From: UMGS363 sp051881775
GTDB lineage: Bacteria > Bacillota > Clostridia > Oscillospirales > Ruminococcaceae
Reading direction: 5' to 3'
DNA length: 26,536 nt
Assembly (NCBI GenBank): GCA_051881775.1
Contig: JBJEQN010000003.1
Span: 1-26,536 of the forward strand
In this document: one piece after another, positions 1 to 7,219 of the stretch
How positions within the stretch are numbered: the first letter of the stretch is position 1
How the letters are laid out: every line of letters starts with the position of its first letter
Made by a program: the position numbers and the translations under genes
The notes under the pieces: generated by a model
What the model was told of the DNA's origin: nothing
Database searches by the model: none
Seen by the model: the letters and a program-made list of their open reading frames with translations, nothing else

Positions 1-46
1 GTATCTGCACCTGCTCTGCGCAGGAATCCTTTACTGTTTTAGTCAT
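1..46 (-). CDS. Probable acyl-CoA thioesterase (hotdog fold), N-terminal fragment
   Basis: Reading the minus strand, an ATG at 46-44 preceded by AAGGAAGG opens a frame that runs off the left edge after 15 residues, MTKTVKDSCAEQVQI. The pattern K-x-V-x-x-S-x-x-E-Q-V resembles the first residues of cytoplasmic hotdog acyl-CoA hydrolases, which hydrolyse acyl-CoA to free acid and CoA. Only the start is visible, so the assignment rests on a short N-terminal signature. It is transcribed divergently from the gene starting at 120. Confidence 0.45.
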   Translation of the reverse strand, partial: MTKTVKDSCAEQVQI

Positions 47-62
47 TTTTTATCCTTCCTTG

Positions 63-91
63 TTGAATATAGTTTCTTTTTATGGTAAAAT
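63..91 (+). promoter_or_regulatory. Sigma-A promoter with extended -10
   Basis: The -35 TTGAAT (63-68) and -10 TAAAAT (86-91) are separated by 17 bases, and a TGG just before the -10 makes it an extended type. It serves the gene starting at 120. Its position shows that the ATG at 60 lies upstream of the transcription start and is not the real start codon. Confidence 0.75.
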
Positions 92-119
92 ATTAGGGAA
101 AAACGATTTGGAGTTAAAT

Positions 120-866
120 ATGGACAGAGAAAAATATTACAACGCTCTTTGCAAGGTACTTGACGGGGAGCATATACGAGCAGGAATAGGCACCTACGGC
201 GAAAAGACCGTCCATTCGGTGCTGAAAAACTACTTTGAGCCTTACGCCGACAGTCACGAAATGAAAATAGGCGGCTTCGTTGCGGATATTGCAGGGGAGA
301 ACGGCATTATCGAGATACAGACCGCAGGCTTTGACAAGCTGAGGAAAAAGCTGGAGAGTTTTTTGCAGGTGTGCCGTGTTACCGTGGTTTATCCTATTCC
401 CTATAACAAGTGGATAATCCCCGTTGACCCCGTAACGGGCGCATCGGGCAAAAAGCGCAAGTCCCCGAAAAAGGGTTCGCCATACGATATTTTCCCCGAG
501 CTTTACAAAATTAAACCCTATTTAAAGAACGAAAACCTCAGCTTCTGCATAGTTATGCTTGACATCGAGGAATACCGCCGTCCACCCGAAGAAACAGGTC
601 TGAAACGTGGCAGAAGAAAGGGCTGGACAAGGTACGACCGTATTCCTGTTGCTTTGCAGGACGAGATACATATTGAGGGCATCTGCGGCTGGGGGTACTT
701 TATTCCCGATGGTCTGCCGGAGGAGTACACATCAAAGGACTTTGCGGCAAAAGCAGGTATTCCCGTTGGAACGGCGCAGCTTGTCCTTAATGTGCTTTCT
801 GAAACGGGTGCTGTTGAACGTATCGGAAAAAGCGGCAGAAGCTACCTTTACCGCACACTTATTTAA
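120..866 (+). CDS. Hypothetical protein; possible PD-(D/E)XK-like nuclease fold plus C-terminal winged helix
   Basis: The 248-residue product is cytoplasmic, with no signal peptide. The start is set at 120 because GGAG stands 6 bases upstream and the promoter's -10 lies at 86-91. I do not recognise a named family. Residues 20-90 contain a conserved-looking Glu (E28) in a helix, then D56, then E65-I-Q67 on the next strand. That spacing resembles the D...ExK/Q centre of restriction-endonuclease-like folds, where Gln can replace Lys (as in BglII). A basic linker (KKRKSPKK, about 111-118) follows. The last 45 residues look like a winged helix-turn-helix (SKDFAAKAGIPVGTAQLVLNVL). This suggests a DNA-binding protein that may cut or process DNA, which is inference. 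The 3' end overlaps the end of the convergent maf gene by 8 bases. Confidence 0.6.
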   Translation: MDREKYYNALCKVLDGEHIRAGIGTYGEKTVHSVLKNYFEPYADSHEMKIGGFVADIAGENGIIEIQTAGFDKLRKKLESFLQVCRVTVVYPIPYNKWIIPVDPVTGASGKKRKSPKKGSPYDIFPELYKIKPYLKNENLSFCIVMLDIEEYRRPPEETGLKRGRRKGWTRYDRIPVALQDEIHIEGICGWGYFIPDGLPEEYTSKDFAAKAGIPVGTAQLVLNVLSETGAVERIGKSGRSYLYRTLI

Positions 867-1425
867 GCAGCTTTATAAACTTTTCCGCTTCTCTTTTGAG
901 CCTTGCGGCAGGCAGACCAACAACGTTGAAATAGTCGCCCGTTATGCTTTTGGCAGGAAGAAAACCCTTATCCTGAATGCCGTAAGCGCCAGCCTTGTCC
1001 ATAGGCGAGCCTGTGGCGATGTAGCTGTCTATTTCTTCTTCGGAAAGATGGTAAAACTCCACTTCTGTTTTCTCGGAAAAGCTCATGCTCCTGCCGTGGA
1101 GAAACATACATACTCCCGTTATGACCTTGTGGGTCCTGCCGGAGAGCGCTGTGAGCATCTGCTTTGCCTCGGCTTCACCCGCAGGCTTGCCGAATACGCT
1201 TCCGCTGAAAACAACAATGGTGTCGCAGCCTATAACAAGGGCGTCCTTGTGGTTCTCTGCAATGTGCGCAGCCTTTTTTACCGCAAGAAATTCCGCAGTA
1301 TCTTCTGCAGGAACGCTGTCGGGGACGTTTTCTTCAATATCCGCAGGCATACATTCAAATTCGTCAAAAACGCTGCGGAGAAGCTCCTGCCGTCTTGGAG
1401 AAGCGGATGCAAGTATAACCTTCAT
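859..1425 (-). CDS. maf: Maf family nucleotide pyrophosphatase
   Basis: The 188-residue length is typical for Maf. The N-terminus carries the hallmark S-A-S-P-R-R (residues 7-12) right after the first strand. It is followed by the GCDTIV segment with the catalytic Asp region, a T-G-V strand, and the late AGAYGIQDKG motif. Maf proteins hydrolyse non-canonical or modified NTPs to NMP and pyrophosphate (house-cleaning) and have been linked to septum inhibition. It has a GAAAGGAAG ribosome site. It is divergent from the GNAT gene at 1458 with only 32 bases between them, so both promoters must be compact or lie in the coding ends. Confidence 0.93.
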   Translation of the reverse strand: MKVILASASPRRQELLRSVFDEFECMPADIEENVPDSVPAEDTAEFLAVKKAAHIAENHKDALVIGCDTIVVFSGSVFGKPAGEAEAKQMLTALSGRTHKVITGVCMFLHGRSMSFSEKTEVEFYHLSEEEIDSYIATGSPMDKAGAYGIQDKGFLPAKSITGDYFNVVGLPAARLKREAEKFIKLLK

Positions 1426-1457
1426 TTTGTTTTCAACTTCCTTTCGGTGGTGATCTT

Positions 1458-1898
1458 ATGGAAAATAAAAAAAATATCACATATAAATTATACAACTTTC
1501 TTCCCGAAGAAGCAAGACATATTCGGGAAGAGGTCTTTATTAAGGAACAAGGCTTTGTAGGCGAATTTGACAGCACCGACAGCATTGCCGTACACATCGT
1601 GGTGTTTGCGGACGGTACAGCCGCAGGAACGGGCAGGCTTTTTCCGTCAGCACGGCAGGGCGCTTACACCATAGGCAGAGTAGCCGTTCTTCCGGAATTT
1701 AGGGGTTTGCACCTTGGCAGCTTTATAACATCAAAACTTGAGGAAAAGGCGGCGGAGCTTGGAGCGAAACAGACAGAGCTTTCCGCACAATGCCGTGTCC
1801 GCACCTTTTATGAAAAAAACGGCTATAAAGCTGAGGGCGATGTTTATCTGGACGAATACTGCGAGCATATTCATATGGTGAAGCAGCTTAAAAGTTAA
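1458..1898 (+). CDS. GNAT family N-acetyltransferase
   Basis: The 146-residue product has the layout of the ElaA/YjcF-like GNAT subgroup. An N-terminal helix (EEARHIREEVFIKEQGFV) is followed by a strand with AAGTGRL. Motif A is IGRVAVLPEFRGLHLGSFI, where R82-x-x-G-x-G87 forms the acetyl-CoA pyrophosphate loop. The C-terminal FYEKNGYKAEGDVYLDE is motif B. The acceptor substrate cannot be told from sequence; small amines or protein N-termini are both possible. GGTGGTGAT precedes the ATG. Its 3' end overlaps the end of the convergent mntP gene by 11 bases. Confidence 0.88.
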   Translation: MENKKNITYKLYNFLPEEARHIREEVFIKEQGFVGEFDSTDSIAVHIVVFADGTAAGTGRLFPSARQGAYTIGRVAVLPEFRGLHLGSFITSKLEEKAAELGAKQTELSAQCRVRTFYEKNGYKAEGDVYLDEYCEHIHMVKQLKS

Positions 1899-2469
1899 TT
1901 ATTCCAAGGTGTTCAAGAAGAATTTTCAAGCCGATAAGTACGAGAATTATACCTCCTGCAAGCTCGGCTTTACTTTTGTACTTGCTGCCGAATTTGTTGC
2001 CGATAACAACGCCCACAATGGAGAGAACAAAGGTAGTAACGCCGATTATGCTTACCGCAGCGCCTATGCTTACCTGTAAAAAGGCAAAGGTTATGCCAAC
2101 CGCAAGAGCGTCAATGCTGGTTGCAACGGCAAGCATAAAAAGCTCCTTTATGTCAAGCCTGTCGCTGTCCTCCGCCTTGTCCTCGCAGTTCCATTCCTTT
2201 ACAGCGTCTATTATCATTTTTATGCCGATGAAAGCAAGAAGTCCGAAAGCTATCCAGTGGTCGAAAGCGGTGATGTACTTCTCAAAATTTCTTCCGAGGA
2301 AATAGCCGATAGCAGGCATAAGCGCCTGAAATCCGCCGAAAAACAGGGCGATGATAAATGCGTGCTTGTAGTTTATTTTATCACGCATATTAAGCCCCTT
2401 ACAGACGGACACCGCAAAAGCGTCCATTGAAAGTCCCACTCCTATCAGAAACAACTCGGCAAATCCCAT
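1888..2469 (-). CDS. mntP: MntP-type manganese efflux pump
   Basis: The 193-residue integral membrane protein has about six TM helices. The N-terminus MGFAELFLIGVGLSMDAFAV contains the family's conserved membrane Asp (D16), and a second copy of the pattern, VATSIDALAVGI, occurs in the second half, giving the internal pseudo-symmetry of MntP. It exports Mn2+ across the cytoplasmic membrane. The start is placed at 2469, after AAAGGACGG. The frame stays open upstream, but that stretch holds a riboswitch and a terminator hairpin, so it is leader. The yybP-ykoY Mn riboswitch in the leader independently supports the function. Confidence 0.93.
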   Translation of the reverse strand: MGFAELFLIGVGLSMDAFAVSVCKGLNMRDKINYKHAFIIALFFGGFQALMPAIGYFLGRNFEKYITAFDHWIAFGLLAFIGIKMIIDAVKEWNCEDKAEDSDRLDIKELFMLAVATSIDALAVGITFAFLQVSIGAAVSIIGVTTFVLSIVGVVIGNKFGSKYKSKAELAGGIILVLIGLKILLEHLGIINF

Positions 2470-2487
2470 AAATATGACCGTCCTTTC

Positions 2488-2529
2488 AAAAATAAAAATG
2501 CTTATGCGCTGCAAGCAGTACATAAGCAT
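2488..2529 (-). terminator. Rho-independent terminator in the mntP leader (riboswitch expression platform)
   Basis: A perfect 9-bp stem (2498-2506 with 2521-2529, ATGCTTATG/CATAAGCAT on the transcript) with a 14-base loop is followed on the minus strand by a TTTTTATTTT run (2497-2488), just upstream of the mntP ribosome site. The CUUAUG at the 3' end of the aptamer could pair with the terminator's CAUAAG arm. That offers a route to antitermination when the aptamer changes state; the pairing is inferred. Confidence 0.75.
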
Positions 2530-2547
2530 ATCGTTCCGCATAAAAAG

Positions 2548-2692
2548 GGAGACCGCCTGTACAGTGCGCACAAAAAGCTGCTGTACATAAGTCTTGTCAA
2601 TTAAGGCAAGCCAGACGTTTCCGCCAGTATGTTGACTTGCCGCGCAAATATGTTTATAACATAAATGTATTTACGCTGACTACTCCCTTATG
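2548..2692 (-). ncRNA. yybP-ykoY manganese riboswitch
   Basis: The minus-strand leader of mntP begins with AAGGGAGTAG (2689-2680), the conserved opening of yybP-ykoY aptamers. It continues with GTCAACATACTGG and ends with the conserved CAAGACTTATG (2596-2586). A CTCCC just before a T-run (about 2552-2542) can pair with the opening GGGAG to close the outer helix. These match the known Mn2+-sensing class, and the downstream gene is its classic partner. The class typically turns expression on when Mn2+ is high. Confidence 0.9.
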
Positions 2693-2713
2693 AACTGTAA
2701 ATTTTACAGTAAC

Positions 2714-2742
2714 ATTATAGCTTAAAAATAACAGCTTGTCAA
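2714..2742 (-). promoter_or_regulatory. Consensus sigma-A promoter for the mntP leader
   Basis: On the minus strand, TTGACA (2742-2737) and TATAAT (2719-2714) are both perfect, with a 17-base spacer. Transcription should start near 2707, giving a leader of about 240 bases that contains the riboswitch and terminator. A perfect promoter fits a gene controlled after initiation. Confidence 0.88.
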
Positions 2743-2751
2743 GAGTGAAAT

Positions 2752-2828
2752 TAATGAATAATGAATAGTGAATAATGAAGAATGAATAATTAAGGTGTTC
2801 GCTTCGCTCACGGATCTAAAAATAGATC
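2752..2828. repeat. Heptamer repeat tract with conserved tail (copy A)
   Basis: Tandem ATGAATA/GTGAATA heptamers (2752-2790) are followed by a 22-base tail beginning GGTGTTCGC and ending CACGGAT (2794-2815), then a small hairpin GATCTA-AAAA-TAGATC (2813-2828). The same tail occurs inverted at 3879-3900 and, with one change, at 5291-5312. The rest of the gap up to 2948 shows no gene. Confidence 0.8.
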
Positions 2829-2948
2829 ACCGCAGGAAATACTTAAAATATTCGCTATTCGTTTAGCAAAGCACCAAGCGCTATCAAATTTTATGCAGAC
2901 AAGCCGTATTTTTATACAAAAAGATAGCGGTAATTTATGTTTTCCCGT

Positions 2949-3764
2949 TCAGAATCCCATATTTTTCAGCTCCGCCGCAATATGAAGATACAGCTCCGTA
3001 ATGTCATTTACATCGGCATTTTCGCTGCGGACGGAGAGCCTTTTGCGGCGCATATCCACCTCGTCGCAATGGGATATGCCACGTTTGCCGCTTCCGCTGT
3101 ATATGCCCTTGAAATTTGTCCATTTAACTGCTCTCGGCGCAAGCAGACCGTCGTTTTCTCCCTCTATGCTATGTACCACAAGCCACGGTATGCACATTGT
3201 CATATCGGAGGTCATTTTATTCATTACAAAGCCGTAGCTTTGGTAATAAACACGGGGGTCGTCGGGGTTTTCCCTGTTGAATTTATCCGCCGTGCTTGTT
3301 TTGAAGGTGTTTACCGCATTGTATGTATCGGGAGATCTGTCGCCCAGAAGTCTGAACCACAGATCTGCAGCCTTGCAGCAAAACTTAACGGCAGGCGCAG
3401 GCAGAGTAAGCAGCTTATCCACAGTCAGCGAACCGTTATGCGGAGTGGACAGGGTCGTCAGCGATGCGATTTTTTCGCCGTGACCCATTGTTGAAATAAG
3501 ATAACGTGCTTCAAGTCCGCCTTTGGAATGAGCGATTATATTGACCTTTTCTGCGCCCGTTTCGGTAAGCACGGCTTTAAGGCTTGCTTCAAGCTGACGG
3601 GCGTTGCTCTCTACCGAGCCGTTGCTGTCCTGCCTGCCGAAATAGACCTTTGCGCCGTTTTGCTCCAGTATTTTCGGTATCCTGCCCCAATAGCACAGGT
3701 TTTTATAGTCACGAAAGCCCATGCCGTGAACCATTAATATGGGATATTTTGTATCTGCCGTCAT
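2949..3764 (-). CDS. Lipase-like alpha/beta hydrolase
   Basis: The 271-residue enzyme has an alpha/beta-hydrolase triad that can be read directly. The nucleophile Ser80 lies in AHSKGG, with candidate Asp205 in EGENDGL and candidate His232 in GISHCDE. The oxyanion-hole segment MVHGMGF is at 11-17, and LSTPHNGS resembles bacterial triacylglycerol lipases of the Pseudomonas type. There is no signal peptide, so it is probably intracellular or peripheral, unlike secreted lipases. The substrate is likely a carboxyl ester of lipid or acyl type. It is monocistronic with its own consensus promoter at 3814-3842, and the unit lies between inverted copies of the heptamer/tail repeat. Confidence 0.82.
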   Translation of the reverse strand: MTADTKYPILMVHGMGFRDYKNLCYWGRIPKILEQNGAKVYFGRQDSNGSVESNARQLEASLKAVLTETGAEKVNIIAHSKGGLEARYLISTMGHGEKIASLTTLSTPHNGSLTVDKLLTLPAPAVKFCCKAADLWFRLLGDRSPDTYNAVNTFKTSTADKFNRENPDDPRVYYQSYGFVMNKMTSDMTMCIPWLVVHSIEGENDGLLAPRAVKWTNFKGIYSGSGKRGISHCDEVDMRRKRLSVRSENADVNDITELYLHIAAELKNMGF

Positions 3765-3813
3765 ATTTTCCGCCGCCTTTGATATAAAGTTATGATACTA
3801 TATGCTGTATAAT

Positions 3814-3842
3814 ATTATAACTCACACATTCCGGTTTGTCAA
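3814..3842 (-). promoter_or_regulatory. Consensus sigma-A promoter for the lipase-like gene
   Basis: On the minus strand, TTGACA (3842-3837) and TATAAT (3819-3814) are perfect, with a 17-base spacer. The start of transcription would be near 3807, about 43 bases before the ATG at 3764. Confidence 0.87.
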
Positions 3843-3860
3843 CAGCTATTGTAATGAAAA

Positions 3861-3941
3861 GTGAATAATTAATTTAAAATCCGTGAGCGAAGCGAACACC
3901 AAAATTATTCACTATTCATTATTCATTCTTCACTATTCATT
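3861..3941. repeat. Heptamer repeat tract with conserved tail (copy B, inverted)
   Basis: The 22-base tail at 3879-3900 is the exact reverse complement of the tail at 2794-2815. It is followed by TATTCAC/TATTCAT heptamers (3905-3941), the reverse complement of the ATGAATA/GTGAATA array. Together with copy A it brackets the lipase-like gene and its promoter. Confidence 0.8.
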
Positions 3942-3979
3942 TAGCGAAGCGCAAAGTTTTTGGCAGAAAAAACGGCTTT

Positions 3980-5014
3980 TTAGTCGGAATTTTCCTTAAA
4001 TCTTGATTCGTGGGAGATAAAAACGGCGTGGGAAATGGAGGGAATGCTTTCGCCCTGCTGAGAAGCGGTGGTGGACATAAGAGCGCCCGTTGCACAGAAG
4101 AGAATGTTTTTCAAAGTACCGTTTTTCACCTTGTCAAGAAAATATCCGCAGAGGATAGAAGCCGAACAGCCGCAGCCTGAGCCGCCTGCGTGAACATCCT
4201 GCTCCTCACGGTCAAACATCATAAGTCCGCAGTCCTTGTGCTGCTTTGAAATATCTATATTTTCCGTCCTAAGCAGGTCGATAAGCAGTTCGCTGCCCAC
4301 AAGTCCAAGGTCGCCCGTAATGATAGCGTCAAAATCCGAGGGTTCCATTGCCGTGTCGTGAAGGAAGGTTTTTATAACGTAAGCCGCCGCAGGAGCCATT
4401 GCAGCGCCCATGTTGTTTGCATCGGTAACGCCAAGGTCAACTATCTTGCCCACGGTCACAGCACGAACGTAAGGTGCGGCAGCCTTGGGGGACAGTATAA
4501 CGGCACCCGAAGCTGTGCAGGTCCATTGTGCGGTAGGTGTGCGCACTCCGCCGTAGGAAAGGGGAAACCGAAACTGCCTTTCCGCCGAGCAAAAGTGTGA
4601 AGAAGTCACCGCAGCCACCTTTCCGCCTATTCCGCTGTCTGTCATAAGGGAAGCAAGAGCAAGCCCCTCGGACATTGTTGAGCAGGCTCCGTAAATGCCG
4701 AACATTGGTATCTCAAAATCCCGTAATCCGTATGTGGAGCTTATGCACTGGTTGAGCAGGTCGCCGGAAAACATATAGTCGATGTCCCCCGGCACAAGTC
4801 CGCCCTTTTCGATAGCTTTTTTCAGCGTCCTCTTGATAAGCTCGCTTTCGCCCTTTTCCCATGTTTTCTGTCCGAAATAGCCGTCCTGCTCGGTCTCGTC
4901 GAAATACTGACCCATAGGGCCTTCGCTTTCCATTTTTCCGGCAACGGAAGCATAGCTGTGTATCGACGGCGGATTTTCCATAATAAATGTATTTCTTGAA
5001 ATTTTCTTTGCCAT
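3980..5014 (-). CDS. spoVAD: Stage V sporulation protein AD
   Basis: The 344-residue length is close to the usual size of SpoVAD. The thiolase-like protein starts MAKKISRNTFIMENPPSIHSYASVAGK. It carries the typical GPMGQYFD, YMFSGDLLNQ, MFGIYGACSTMSEGL (Cys in the thiolase nucleophile position), TSSHFCSAERQFRFPLSYGG, TPTAQWTCTASGAV and HAGGSGCGCSA segments. In Bacillus it belongs to the SpoVA complex that moves Ca-dipicolinate into the forespore. The ATG at 5014 follows GGGAGGACG; the longer open frame upstream is repeat DNA. SpoVAC and SpoVAE are not adjacent, which is unusual. A weak forespore-type promoter (TGAATA, 18 bases, CAGAATA) can be seen upstream but is not convincing. Confidence 0.92.
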   Translation of the reverse strand: MAKKISRNTFIMENPPSIHSYASVAGKMESEGPMGQYFDETEQDGYFGQKTWEKGESELIKRTLKKAIEKGGLVPGDIDYMFSGDLLNQCISSTYGLRDFEIPMFGIYGACSTMSEGLALASLMTDSGIGGKVAAVTSSHFCSAERQFRFPLSYGGVRTPTAQWTCTASGAVILSPKAAAPYVRAVTVGKIVDLGVTDANNMGAAMAPAAAYVIKTFLHDTAMEPSDFDAIITGDLGLVGSELLIDLLRTENIDISKQHKDCGLMMFDREEQDVHAGGSGCGCSASILCGYFLDKVKNGTLKNILFCATGALMSTTASQQGESIPSISHAVFISHESRFKENSD

Positions 5015-5080
5015 AACGTCCTCCCGTTTGCGCTTATTTTTATTTATTCTGCGCTTACGGAGGAGGAAATATTCATAAAA

Positions 5081-5139
<59 letters not shown>

Positions 5140-5190
5140 TAATATTAATAACCAATTAAAAACTGAACAAAAAATCGAGCATAATCTTGT

Positions 5191-5207
5191 AACTGTTGAA
5201 AACAGTT
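5191..5207. repeat. Short stem-loop between spoVAD and the patatin gene
   Basis: AACTGTT-GAA-AACAGTT forms a 7-bp perfect stem. A second small hairpin, ATCGCC-TGC-GGCGAT, lies at 5266-5280. The 277-base gap from 5156 to 5432 otherwise holds only repeat copy D and no gene. Confidence 0.55.
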
Positions 5208-5290
5208 TTATATGGATTATACGAAGATTTTTTGTCTACAGTTTTATTGGTTATTTGTATAAGGTATCGCCTGCGGCGATGTATTTTAAA

Positions 5291-5353
5291 ATTCGTGAGC
5301 GAAGCGAACACCAAAATTATTCACTATTCATTATTCATTATTCATTATTCATT
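5291..5353. repeat. Heptamer repeat tract with conserved tail (copy D, inverted)
   Basis: The tail at 5291-5312 differs from copy B by one base and is followed by TATTCAC/TATTCAT heptamers (5317-5353). Copies C and D face each other like A and B, so the heptamer tracts can pair as inverted repeats. Confidence 0.8.
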
Positions 5354-5432
5354 TAGCAAAGCGCCCATAATTCCACTTTCCACTCTCCACATTCCAAATT
5401 CAGTAAAAACTTCACTCTCCACTCTTAACACT

Positions 5433-6305
5433 TCAAACTTCGTACATATGATAATCTTCCCCGATAAAGGCTTTTATCTCGTCCATTCTGCGCATAGCTT
5501 CATCATATCCGCTCTGCCATGTTGCACGGAGCTTCGCCGTGTCCTTTTCCATGCTGTCAAGACGTTCCTTGGGTCGGATTATCAGCGCCTTGCCCCTGCG
5601 TTCAAGCTCCTCGCAGAACTTCACCTGCCTGTTGTATATCCTGTGACGGGCAAGAAGCATTATCTCCACCTTGGGGAATTTATGCTTTATAAGCTGGCTA
5701 ATAACAACGTTGCCCTTGCCGCATTTTTTTACAAAGCCCTCAGGCTGGGTAAGGATAATAACGTTTTTCGTGCAGCCGTCCTTTATTGCCTGTGTTACCG
5801 CAATGGGGCAGGCAAGTCCACCGTCGTAATAGTGTCCGCCGTTTATCTCAATGGGCGGAAAAAGTCCCGGAATGGCGCAGGTGGCACGGAGAAACTGCCA
5901 GTTTTCGCTGTCTGTCAGCCCGTCCATAAACTCTGCGCTGCCCGTGTCCGCATTGGTAACGCCTACCCTTACTCTGCCCTTGTACCTGTGGTATGTATCG
6001 TAGTCAAAGGGGATAAGCTCATTGGGAATATCCCCGAAAACAAAGTCAAGACCGAAGCAGCTTTTGCATTTGAGAAAGTTTCCTGCGCCGATATAACGCT
6101 TGTCAAGGCGGTAGTTTTCAAGAATGTCAATATTTCTGCCGAACTGCTTTGAAACGTAGGAAACTCCGTTGGAAATGCCTGCGGAAACGCCCACAACGTA
6201 GGGGAACTCCACTCCTGCTTCAATAAATGCGTCCATAACGCCTGCAGAGAATATTCCTCTGAACGTTCCGCCCTCAAGGACAAGACCCGTCATTTGCTCT
6301 GTCAT
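5433..6305 (-). CDS. Patatin-like phospholipase (YjjU type)
   Basis: The 290-residue enzyme carries the patatin Ser-Asp dyad. The oxyanion-hole loop is EGGTFRG (11-17), the nucleophile Ser41 is in GVSAG, and Asp161 is in DGG. The order and the C-terminal helical tail resemble the bacterial YjjU-like single-domain patatins, predicted to cleave acyl esters of lipids in the cytoplasm or at the inner membrane face. There is no signal peptide. The start is placed at 6305 after AAAGGAAG; the frame upstream enters the divergent promoter region. It is divergent from the C39-like peptidase gene with 79 bases between the starts. Confidence 0.88.
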   Translation of the reverse strand: MTEQMTGLVLEGGTFRGIFSAGVMDAFIEAGVEFPYVVGVSAGISNGVSYVSKQFGRNIDILENYRLDKRYIGAGNFLKCKSCFGLDFVFGDIPNELIPFDYDTYHRYKGRVRVGVTNADTGSAEFMDGLTDSENWQFLRATCAIPGLFPPIEINGGHYYDGGLACPIAVTQAIKDGCTKNVIILTQPEGFVKKCGKGNVVISQLIKHKFPKVEIMLLARHRIYNRQVKFCEELERRGKALIIRPKERLDSMEKDTAKLRATWQSGYDEAMRRMDEIKAFIGEDYHMYEV

Positions 6306-6326
6306 GTATATCTTCCTTTCTTTATA

Positions 6327-6355
6327 TTGCAAAAAGTATTTTTTTGTGGTAAAAT
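6327..6355 (+). promoter_or_regulatory. Sigma-A promoter with extended -10
   Basis: TTGCAA (6327-6332) and TAAAAT (6350-6355) are spaced by 17 bases, with TGG before the -10. It drives the gene starting at 6385 and has the same TGGTAAAAT core as the promoter at 63-91. Confidence 0.7.
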
Positions 6356-6384
6356 GGTGTAAATGTATTTCGGGTGGTGATAAA

Positions 6385-7218
6385 ATGCGCAATAAGCTTC
6401 TTGTAACGGCTCTGGGACTGTGCCTTGCGGCTTCGGCAGTCTGCGCCGATTATTTCTGTACATGGTCGCTGTACTCCGAAAGAACGGCGGAGCAGGAGCG
6501 TTACGAAGCACTTGACGCAGACCCTCACGCCCTTTATAACGGCTACACCGTGGAGGAGCTTGGCAGCGGCTACGAAAAGCCTGTTTCCGTTTTCGGCAAG
6601 ACAGTCATTGACGTTCCGCTGATAAATCAGTACCCCGAACTGCCCGTTGGCTGCGAACCCGTCTGCGCCGCCGCATTGCTGCAGTATCTGGGCTTTGAAA
6701 CGGACAAGTTCGATTTTACCGATAACTATCTTAAATGGGACGATAATTTTTATTACGATGAAGCAGAAAATTCCCACGGCCCCGACCCGAGAAAGGTTTT
6801 CGCAGGCGACCCCTACAGCTGGGGCTACGGCTGCACCGCTCCCGTCCTTGCGGAGGCGATGAACAGGTTTTTCGCCGAAAAGGATCCGTCCTATACCGCC
6901 CTTGCCCTGTCGGAGAATATAAACTCCGCCGATATTGAAAAGCTCATAGACGAGGGCGTTCCCGTCATAGTCTGGGCGACCGTTGATATGAAGCCCTTTA
7001 ACTACCGCAAGCCGTCGGAATGGATAACGGACAGCGGCGAGACCTACTGCTGGTACGGCAACTCCCACACCCTTGTACTCTGCGGATATGACAACACTTG
7101 CTACTATTTTATGGACCCCGGTGACAAGGACGAAATAACGCTCTATATGAAAAGCGCATTCTTTAACCGCTTCGAGGAAAACGGCTTTCAGGCGGTGGCG
7201 GTGAAAATAAATGAGTAA
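6385..7218 (+). CDS. Exported C39-like cysteine peptidase-fold protein
   Basis: The 277-residue product begins with a signal sequence or anchor (basic MRNK, then hydrophobic LLVTALGLCLAASAVCA, about 5-21). The mature part has the C39-like papain pattern: IDVPLINQYPELPVGCEPVCAAALLQYLGF with candidate catalytic Cys90, His228 in NSHTLVLCGY, and Asp244 in DPGD. Proteins of this class (Peptidase_C39_2) act outside the membrane on peptides or proteins, and some are inactive binders. Here Cys, His and Asp are all kept, so activity is plausible. The start at 6385 follows GGGTGGTGA. The N-terminal cysteines near the cleavage region (C20, C25) could hint at lipidation, but the lipobox is poor. Confidence 0.82.
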   Translation: MRNKLLVTALGLCLAASAVCADYFCTWSLYSERTAEQERYEALDADPHALYNGYTVEELGSGYEKPVSVFGKTVIDVPLINQYPELPVGCEPVCAAALLQYLGFETDKFDFTDNYLKWDDNFYYDEAENSHGPDPRKVFAGDPYSWGYGCTAPVLAEAMNRFFAEKDPSYTALALSENINSADIEKLIDEGVPVIVWATVDMKPFNYRKPSEWITDSGETYCWYGNSHTLVLCGYDNTCYYFMDPGDKDEITLYMKSAFFNRFEENGFQAVAVKINE

Positions 7219-7219
7219 C

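Noticed and set aside
607..1560. Long plus-strand frame opposite maf
   Set aside because: It overlaps maf antisense and both neighbouring genes, with no ribosome site or recognisable motif.
5196..6152. Long plus-strand frame opposite the patatin gene
   Set aside because: It begins in repeat DNA and runs antisense through a gene with a full catalytic dyad.
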